DNA of 21,123 nucleotides from Anaerolineae bacterium. GTDB taxonomy: Bacteria > Chloroflexota > Anaerolineae > JAFGEY01. The notes under the pieces are model-generated. The model searched no databases. It saw only the letters and a program-made list of their open reading frames with translations, and was not told where the DNA came from. Of this stretch, positions 9,014 through 17,499 are shown one piece after another. The translations under genes were made by a program, and so were the position numbers. Where the stretch lies: contig JAFGEY010000167.1 in the NCBI GenBank assembly GCA_016931365.1, positions 1 through 21,123 on the forward strand, read 5' to 3'. Positions within the stretch are counted from its first letter, which is position 1; every line of letters begins with the position of its first letter.

Positions 9014-11017
9014 TTAATCCTCGTACTCTAGAACGATATTGTGACAGCCATCAACTCGCGCCGACCAGCCTGGTGCGACAAAAAGCGTGCTATCCATTTG
9101 GAACACCAGCGCTGGGGTCGAAAATCGCGCGCCCGGTCGCAGTCTCTCGCGTTCATACAACGCGATGGGGCGGGCCAGACCGTCATCGCAAATCGCCAAC
9201 TTGTGCCCCAACAACGCATCTGCGCCGTCGTTGTCGACCAATGGATCCGGCTCCAACACCGGTTTGTCGACCACACCAATCGCCTGTAAGCGTAAATTCA
9301 CCACTTCGACCGGGCGCTGGGGCATCGCGTGGCCGTAACGATCCTCGTGCGCCCGGTGAAAATCGGCCAGCAGCGTCCCCGCGCCGGCAAAAGGCACGGT
9401 CAGCTCGTATGACTGACCCTGATAACGCATATCGACCAGCCCATTAAAGACCATCGCCGCCGCGTCGATGCCCTCCTGGGTCAATGCCTCGCGCGCCTGC
9501 ACGATCAGATCGCCCAATTGGGCCGCCAAATCGACCTCCGCAGTCCAAGTGAACGTGTCCAGCACCGAGCGGCTGTATTCGAGCACCACATCGGCCATCA
9601 GCAAGCCCCAAGCACACAAAACGCCCGGATAGCGCGGCACCAGAATCCGTCGCATCGATAGCCGCTCGGCAACAGCGCAGGCATGCATCGGCCCTGCCCC
9701 GCCAAAGGGCATCAGCGTGAACCCGCGCGGATCGTAGCCCCGCGCCATTGACACACGCCGCAGCGCCCGGTCGATGTTAACATTGGCGACATCGATCACG
9801 CCCAGGGCAGCAGCCTCCACCTCCAAACTCATCTGCTGCCCCAAGTTGACCACCGCCGCTTGAGCGGCATCGAAATCGATGGCCATCCGCCCACCAAAAA
9901 AGTGCACCACATCCAACCGACCGAGCACAGCATTGGCATCTGTCACCGTGACCTGCTGCCCGCCCAAGCTGTAACAGACCGGTCCCGGATCGGCCCCGGC
10001 GCTCTCCGGTCCGACGTGGAGCACGCCGCCCGCGTCGACGCGAGCGATCGAGCCACCTCCCGCACCGATCGTTTCGATGTCGATCACCCTGGTTCGCAGC
10101 GGCAGCCCGTCGATCTCGGATTCGGCGCGCCAGATCGGCCCGCCGGGACAGAGCGCCACATCGGTCGACGTGCCACCGATGTCCATGGTGATGACGTGGT
10201 CGAACCCTGCGAGTTTGGCAAGATGGAACGCGCCGATCACGCCCGCCGCTGGGCCGCTCAATGCGGTGTGGATCGCTTGCTCGCGCGCCCGCCCGGCGCC
10301 GATCACACCGCCATCGGATTTCATAACTCGCAGCGAGCACTGAGGCGGCAGGCCGACCTCCAATCGCCCAAGATAGCCGCCCATCACCGGGCGGACGTAA
10401 GCTTCCAGTGCCACCGTACTGGCCCGCTCGTACTCGCGAAACTCGGGCAGCACCTCGCAGGACAGCGCGATCTGGTCGGGCCGAAACAGGCCGCGCGCCA
10501 GCATCCGCGCGCGCACCGCCTGCTCGTGCGCCGGGTTGACATAGCTGAACAGGAAACACACCGCCACCGATTCGATGCCCTGCGCCGCCATCTCGTCCAG
10601 AACCCGATCGAGTGCCTCCACATCCAGCGGCGCAAGCACCGCGCCGGTGTGATCAAGGCGCTCGGACACCTCGTAACACCACTGGCGGGGGATCAGCGGC
10701 GGCGGCAACCGCGGCTGCAAGGCATACAGCACCGGCCGATTCTGCCGTCCGATAGCCAGCAGGTCGCGAAAGCCTTGGGTGGTGACAAAAGCCGTCTTGG
10801 CCCCCTTGCGCTCCAAGATGGCATTGGTGGCCACGGTTGAGCCGTGCGACACGCGATCCAGCACAGCCAGACTCTGCGCGTGCAGCGACGCCAATCCCGC
10901 CAACATCGCCTGCGACGGATCGCGCGGCGTGCTGAGCACCTTGTGTATCTGCAACTGTCCATCACGGTTCAGTACCAGGTCGGTGAACGTGCCTCCAATA
11001 TCAACGCCGACGTGCAT
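9014..11017 (-). CDS. hyuA: Hydantoinase A / oxoprolinase alpha-type ATPase subunit
   Basis: The ATP-binding subunit of the HyuAB enzyme, with an actin/ASKHA-type fold, which activates the cyclic substrate by phosphorylation. The 667 residues are a normal length. Seen: phosphate-binding VDIGGTFTD (5-13), STVATNAILERKGAKTAFVTT (60-80), MKSDGG (232-237), the second phosphate motif MDIGGTSTD (278-286), GAGGGSIA (318-325), GPESAGADPGP (336-346) and FGGAGPMHA further on. I place the start at ATG 11015-11017: it begins directly with the family N-terminus and has GGGGAGAG about 4 bases upstream. A TTG 18 bases earlier is in frame but would place the ribosome site inside the gene. It is the first gene of the hyuA-hyuB-permease operon, divergent from the GH65 gene. 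Confidence 0.94.
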   Translation of the reverse strand: MHVGVDIGGTFTDLVLNRDGQLQIHKVLSTPRDPSQAMLAGLASLHAQSLAVLDRVSHGSTVATNAILERKGAKTAFVTTQGFRDLLAIGRQNRPVLYALQPRLPPPLIPRQWCYEVSERLDHTGAVLAPLDVEALDRVLDEMAAQGIESVAVCFLFSYVNPAHEQAVRARMLARGLFRPDQIALSCEVLPEFREYERASTVALEAYVRPVMGGYLGRLEVGLPPQCSLRVMKSDGGVIGAGRAREQAIHTALSGPAAGVIGAFHLAKLAGFDHVITMDIGGTSTDVALCPGGPIWRAESEIDGLPLRTRVIDIETIGAGGGSIARVDAGGVLHVGPESAGADPGPVCYSLGGQQVTVTDANAVLGRLDVVHFFGGRMAIDFDAAQAAVVNLGQQMSLEVEAAALGVIDVANVNIDRALRRVSMARGYDPRGFTLMPFGGAGPMHACAVAERLSMRRILVPRYPGVLCAWGLLMADVVLEYSRSVLDTFTWTAEVDLAAQLGDLIVQAREALTQEGIDAAAMVFNGLVDMRYQGQSYELTVPFAGAGTLLADFHRAHEDRYGHAMPQRPVEVVNLRLQAIGVVDKPVLEPDPLVDNDGADALLGHKLAICDDGLARPIALYERERLRPGARFSTPALVFQMDSTLFVAPGWSARVDGCHNIVLEYED

Positions 11018-11037
11018 TGAACTCTCCCCAAACAAAA

Positions 11038-11066
11038 ATTAGAACCAGTCTTCGTTTCAGCGCAAA
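11038..11066 (-). promoter_or_regulatory. Putative hyuA promoter
   Basis: On the minus strand TTTGCG (11061-11066) and TCTAAT (11038-11043) are 17 bases apart. The -10 is good and the -35 weak. The predicted start near 11031 leaves just enough leader for the ribosome site. Confidence 0.4.
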
Positions 11067-11079
11067 CCCCTTGGGTTTG
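11063..11079. repeat. Inverted repeat over the hyuA -35, operator candidate
   Basis: CAAACCC-CTT-GGGTTTG is a perfect 7+3+7 palindrome. It overlaps the -35 of the proposed hyuA promoter, where a repressor would block polymerase. Confidence 0.4.
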
Positions 11080-11098
11080 ATGCGCCGAAACGATGCGG

Positions 11099-11153
11099 GT
11101 GCATTTGTCGTCCTTTCGCAGGACAAACACGCTATCACCCCCAACAAATGCAC
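11099..11153. repeat. 10-bp inverted repeat with nested palindrome, operator candidate
   Basis: GTGCATTTGT (11099-11108) and ACAAATGCAC (11144-11153) are perfect inverted copies 35 bases apart. The loop contains a smaller GTCCT-TTCGC-AGGAC palindrome (11110-11124). The right arm ends 8 bases before the GH65 -35. This could be a paired operator or a cruciform-forming element. Confidence 0.45.
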
Positions 11154-11160
11154 TCAAAAT

Positions 11161-11189
11161 TTGAGCAAAAAGCGGTTTCCGTGTAAGAT
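11161..11189 (+). promoter_or_regulatory. Putative promoter of the GH65 fusion gene
   Basis: TTGAGC (11161-11166) and TAAGAT (11184-11189) are spaced by exactly 17 bases. Transcription would start near 11196, giving a leader of about 160 bases. Confidence 0.5.
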
Positions 11190-11278
11190 AGGGCCTGCGC
11201 ATGTGTGATGCCATCAGACATTGTACGCGATTCGACCCAACTCGACAAGTTCGACGCGCGATGCTCAAATGGACTCGC

Positions 11279-11319
11279 CAGGCTGCCCCAACAAACTGGG
11301 GACTCGGCCTGTTTGTTTT
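11279..11319 (+). promoter_or_regulatory. Leader hairpin with T-rich tail, possible attenuator
   Basis: CAGGC (11279-11283) can pair with GCCTG (11307-11311) and CCCC (11286-11289) with GGGG (11298-11301), followed by TTTGTTTT. It sits in the GH65 leader 37 bases before the start codon. The stem is interrupted and the T-run broken, so it is at best a weak attenuator. Confidence 0.3.
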
Positions 11320-11355
11320 GCTCAAGCATACCAACCGAGAGATGGAGAAGGCCAA

Positions 11356-14166
<2,811 letters not shown>

Positions 14167-14588
14167 AAACAGAGGTAGAAGATTTTGCCGCCGCCTGGGT
14201 GCGCTTTGAGAACGGCGCGCGGCTGGTGTTCAAGACCAGTTGGTGTATGCACATGGATTCGATCGGCGGGACATTCTTTTTGGGGCAAAAGGCAGGCTTG
14301 CGCATCGGTGTAAGCGAGGTACGTGGGCCGGGCGAGGGCGTGTGGGTGTACCGCGACGAGTTCGGCGCGCTGACCGACGTGCAGATTCAGGGCGTCCGCT
14401 CGGTGGAAGGGATCGAACTGTTCCGGCGCGAAAATGCCGCCTTTGCCGAGGCCGTGCGCGAGAATAAGCCGTCGCCGATTGACCCGGACGGGATGCTGCT
14501 GACCAACGTGATCATCCAGGGAGTGATGGATTCGGCGGCGCAGGGTGGCAGAGAAGTTGCCGTGACCGTGCCGACGTTCTAAAGCAAA

Positions 14589-14647
14589 AACCTCCCGAAG
14601 GTTGGCGATGCAAAGCATCGCTTGAACCTTCGGGAGGTTCCCTTTTT
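14589..14647. terminator. Strong bidirectional terminator with compound hairpin
   Basis: AACCTCCCGAAGGTT (14589-14603) pairs perfectly over 15 bp with 14625-14639. Inside is a second perfect stem, GCGATGC-AAA-GCATCGC (14605-14621). TTTTT follows on the plus side (14643-14647), and an A-run precedes it (14586-14590), giving a T-tract for the minus direction. It separates the convergent oxidoreductase remnant and the TPR sigma gene, whose stop codon overlaps the T-run. Confidence 0.9.
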
Positions 14648-16713
14648 CACCAGCCCGGAAAATAATGCAGTTCGCCATAGATCGGGCCGATGCGCTCGCG
14701 CTTTTCCCGGTAGATACGCCGGTACTCGGGGTGCTCGCGCAGATCGCCCCAGTAGGCGTCATGCTCCCAATATTCGTCAAAGACCAAGGGCGGGTTGCTC
14801 CAATAGTTGATCGCCCGCTCCAGCGCCGCGAACGCCTTGTCGAGGTCGCCGGCCGCGGCAGCTTCGCGGGCGATCACATACCAGCCGGTCATGCCGTACT
14901 CGTCGATGGCCTCGATGCCGTTTCCCTCGATGAACCGGATCACGTCGGGCGGCGTCGGTTTGCCGCGACGGATCGCCACCTCGACCAGAAAGCAGCCAGC
15001 GACCACGTAACCTTTATCTTTGGCCCTTTGACGCGCACCTGGATGAGCGCCATCCGCAAAGTGTCGAACAGCCATAGAGCCTGCTTCCTCGATCGCCTGC
15101 CGCGCGATCTGCTCGGCGCCATCCAGGTCACCCGCCTCCAGATAGGCCCAGCCGTTGTACTCAGCCCAGGTCATTTCATCGACCAACTGCGGGGCATCCT
15201 TGTCCGGCGCCGTTTTCAGCCATTGCCGTATCGCGCCCGCCCAGGCATTTAGCACATCGGGGCGACCAGTCTGCCGCAGCGCCATCGTCGCGCGACCGTG
15301 CAAATAGTGCAACGTCGTCAAGCTATCAGCCTGCGCGCAAATTTGGACCCAAGCCAGCCAGTCGGCGATCAATGGCTCGGCGTCGTCGATCCAGGCGCGG
15401 ATCATCAGCATAGCGCCCTGCCGGAGCAGATCATCCTGGGCAATCGGCTCCAGTTTTTCGATCTGATAGCGTACTACCTCGTCGAGCGGCAGCCCGGCCT
15501 TGTGGAAAAGCAGCGGCCAGTTTTCCTCCCCGTTTTGATACTGGCCGCGCAAAGCGCCAGCAACATCGGCATACAACGCCCAGCCGGACTGAGCCACACG
15601 CACCGCGCGGTCAGACTCGCCAGCCGCCACAAAGCAGTCGACCAGGGCCAGGCAGACGGTTGACAATTGAAAGACCAGCGACTTGACATCTTGAACATCG
15701 GCAGCCAGTATGAGAAATTCATTCCACAGCGCTTCGGCGCGCTCGTATTCGGCGACACAGCCTTTGGCCCAGGCCAGCATACCCAGGCGCTCCAGGCCGG
15801 GGCCTTGCTTTTCGATCCACCCCTCGATAAACCGCACCGCTTCCGGCATGGCCGGGACCGCCAGCAGCGTCAGCGCCATATCGTGGTAGACAGCCTCATC
15901 CGCCGAACCCGATTCGATGAGCCGCCGTCCATTTTGGGCTAATTCGGAGAGCCGATCCCAATGGCCCTGACCCCAAACGTGCCCCCACATCAGCGTACGG
16001 TTCAACTCTTTGAGCGCGCCGGAATGATCCGGTGCTTTGCCCAACACGGCGCGCAGCAAGTCCTCCGCCTGACCGTATTCGTGCTGTTTGTTCAATCCGG
16101 CGGCTTGAGCGACCGCCTGAGCCAGCGTTTCCTCGGTGAAATTCTCGGGCAGCGCATTGCTCTTTAACGCATCTTGAACCATTGCCAACATCCTTTCCTT
16201 GAGCCGCTTTCGCGAGGCGTGCAACCGGCTTTTGACCGTTGTTGCCGGCACCTCTAAAAAGTCGGCGATCTCGTTTTGGGAATAGCCATTGATGTAATAG
16301 AGCGCGGTCACCTGGCGCTCGTGGTTGGGCAAGGCCTGAACGGCCTGCAACACCAGAGCTTGCGTCTCCTGCCGCTCGACTACCTCGACCGGCCCCGGCA
16401 CATCTGCGGCGAGGCCAAAATCTGTGTCGATAGGCGTCTTGAGCGCATTCAGCTTGCCCCGTGTCAGCCGATCGCAGTGTTTAAAGACGATGCGCTTGAA
16501 CCAGCCGGGAAACGCCTGCGGCTCGCGCAGGCTGGACAGGCAGCGATAGGCCTCGACGAACGCCTCCTGCGCGGCGTCTTGGGCCAGGTCAAAATCGCCC
16601 AGGATGGCATAGGCGTAGCCGTAGGCCATATCCTGAAATCGGCTGACCAGTGTCCCGTATGCGGCTGTATCGCCCGCTTGCGCGTGCGCGACCAGAGATG
16701 CCAGGTCGTCCAT
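14647..16713 (-). CDS. ECF sigma factor with long TPR-like C-terminal domain
   Basis: A 688-residue alternative sigma factor. Sigma region 2 spans about 12-85 (AQDAAQEAFVEAYRCLSSLREPQAFPGWFKRIV) and region 4 about 115-172, with helix-turn-helix YSQNEIADFLEVPATTVKSRLHASRKRLKERM. Ordinary ECF sigmas end near 190. Here some 500 residues follow that are helical and rich in repeated A-x-x-A-W/L patterns, resembling tetratricopeptide repeats, and end with REHPEYRRIYREKRERIG and a YFPGW tail. Such tails are thought to sense or bind a partner in place of a separate anti-sigma; that is family inference. The start is ATG 16711-16713 with only a weak GGA upstream. It is divergent from a second ECF sigma gene, sharing a 198-bp intergenic region. 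No anti-sigma gene is nearby. Confidence 0.9.
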   Translation of the reverse strand: MDDLASLVAHAQAGDTAAYGTLVSRFQDMAYGYAYAILGDFDLAQDAAQEAFVEAYRCLSSLREPQAFPGWFKRIVFKHCDRLTRGKLNALKTPIDTDFGLAADVPGPVEVVERQETQALVLQAVQALPNHERQVTALYYINGYSQNEIADFLEVPATTVKSRLHASRKRLKERMLAMVQDALKSNALPENFTEETLAQAVAQAAGLNKQHEYGQAEDLLRAVLGKAPDHSGALKELNRTLMWGHVWGQGHWDRLSELAQNGRRLIESGSADEAVYHDMALTLLAVPAMPEAVRFIEGWIEKQGPGLERLGMLAWAKGCVAEYERAEALWNEFLILAADVQDVKSLVFQLSTVCLALVDCFVAAGESDRAVRVAQSGWALYADVAGALRGQYQNGEENWPLLFHKAGLPLDEVVRYQIEKLEPIAQDDLLRQGAMLMIRAWIDDAEPLIADWLAWVQICAQADSLTTLHYLHGRATMALRQTGRPDVLNAWAGAIRQWLKTAPDKDAPQLVDEMTWAEYNGWAYLEAGDLDGAEQIARQAIEEAGSMAVRHFADGAHPGARQRAKDKGYVVAGCFLVEVAIRRGKPTPPDVIRFIEGNGIEAIDEYGMTGWYVIAREAAAAGDLDKAFAALERAINYWSNPPLVFDEYWEHDAYWGDLREHPEYRRIYREKRERIGPIYGELHYFPGW

Positions 16714-16787
16714 CGATCACATCCGTTTTTGAGGATCCTCTATGAAAAGTCCCAATTCGAGGGGAAAAGGTTGGCAAAGCCGGGATG

Positions 16788-16816
16788 ATTGTATCATCAA
16801 TTGCCGCGCAGACCAA
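16788..16816 (-). promoter_or_regulatory. Putative promoter of the TPR sigma gene
   Basis: On the minus strand TTGGTC (16811-16816) and TACAAT (16788-16793) are 17 bases apart, with TGA before the -10 forming an extended -10. The start near 16781 leaves a leader of about 68 bases. Confidence 0.6.
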
Positions 16817-16834
16817 GCTTTTCGGCCAGATTTC

Positions 16835-16867
16835 GAACTTTGCTCTCTGGCTGGTGTCATATACAAT
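16835..16867 (+). promoter_or_regulatory. Promoter of the sigma / mini-RNAP operon, overlapping ECF-type and sigma-70-type elements
   Basis: Two readings overlap. ECF-like: GAACTT (16835-16840), 15 bases, GTCATA (16856-16861), close to the group consensus GAACTT-N15-GTCTAA known for sigma-E-type factors. Housekeeping: TTGCTC (16840-16845), 16 bases, TACAAT (16862-16867). Starts near 16868-16874 leave about 40 bases before the sigma start codon. The ECF reading would allow autoregulation. Confidence 0.5.
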
Positions 16868-16911
16868 AGATGGCATCGACAGGTTCGACGAGCTTGCAAG
16901 CAAAGGAAAGT

Positions 16912-17496
16912 ATGACTCCTGACCGGGAGCTGATCCACCGAATCCAAGATCGGGATGCTGCCGCGTTTGAGCAGTTGTTCGACCGCTACGAAAGCGCCAT
17001 TCGCTGGCACTTGGTCAAGATCGTGCGCAGCGACGCCGTGGCGCAAGACCTGCTGCAAGAGGTCATGCTGCGGGTGTGGATGCGCGCCGAGCAGTGGCAA
17101 GAGCAGGGTTCGTTCAAAGCGTGGCTGTATCGCATCGCCACCAACCTGGCGCTCAACCACCTGCGATCCGAACGCCGCCGCCGCGAGCAGCCGCTGATCT
17201 ACCCCGACCAGACGGATGAAACGGAGGAACCCTGCATCCCCGCCTGGATCATCGACCAGGCCACACCCGGCCCGGACGAGATGGTAGACAGCTCGGAACA
17301 ATTCGCACGTTTTCAGCGGCTGGTCAGCCACCTGGCCGAGGAAAAACGCGAGGTGCTGCGCCTGATCCACGAGCTGGGAATGAGCATCCGGGACACCGCC
17401 GACGAACTGGATCTGCCCCCAGGCACGGTCAAATCGCGCCTGTACTATGCCAGAAAACAACTTGTTGACGAGTGGAACGACCTTGAGGAGGAATGA
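16912..17496 (+). CDS. ECF-type RNA polymerase sigma factor
   Basis: A 194-residue group-4 sigma factor with only regions 2 and 4. Region 2 covers about 8-80, with the core-binding segment AQDLLQEVMLRVWMRAEQW and the promoter-melting and recognition helix GSFKAWLYRIATNLALNHLRSERRRR. Region 4 covers about 130-185, with helix-turn-helix MSIRDTADELDLPPGTVKSRLYYARKQL. I chose ATG 16912 because GGAAAG lies a few bases before it; an in-frame ATG at 16870 would sit at or before the predicted transcript start. The RNA-polymerase-like gene starts 3 bases after the stop, and its GGAGG ribosome site overlaps this gene's end, so the two are co-transcribed and probably coupled. In ordinary ECF operons this second position holds the anti-sigma factor, which is absent here. 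Confidence 0.92.
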   Translation: MTPDRELIHRIQDRDAAAFEQLFDRYESAIRWHLVKIVRSDAVAQDLLQEVMLRVWMRAEQWQEQGSFKAWLYRIATNLALNHLRSERRRREQPLIYPDQTDETEEPCIPAWIIDQATPGPDEMVDSSEQFARFQRLVSHLAEEKREVLRLIHELGMSIRDTADELDLPPGTVKSRLYYARKQLVDEWNDLEEE

Positions 17497-17499
17497 ACC

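Larger units (their letters stand above)
11018..11355. other. Divergent regulatory region between hyuA and the GH65 fusion (338 bp)
   Basis: No gene is supported. The region contains back-to-back promoters, three inverted repeats between or over them, and a leader of about 160 bases for the GH65 gene with a hairpin followed by T-rich sequence. The density of symmetric elements suggests regulated, perhaps substrate-induced, expression of one or both units. Confidence 0.6.

Noticed and set aside
9860..10840. Plus-strand open frame of 326 codons
   Set aside because: Antisense to the well-supported hyuA; its composition is typical of a shadow frame.
11018..11035. Upstream TTG start for hyuA
   Set aside because: The Shine-Dalgarno GGGGAGAG falls between this TTG and the ATG at 11017, and the family N-terminus starts at the ATG.
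11221..11355. Upstream start for the GH65 fusion
   Set aside because: The extra 45 residues have no family similarity and cover the hairpin and ribosome-site region; ATG 11356 has a clear ribosome site.
16870..16911. Upstream ATG for the small ECF sigma
   Set aside because: It coincides with the predicted transcript start and lacks a ribosome site; ATG 16912 has GGAAAG upstream and starts the sigma fold.
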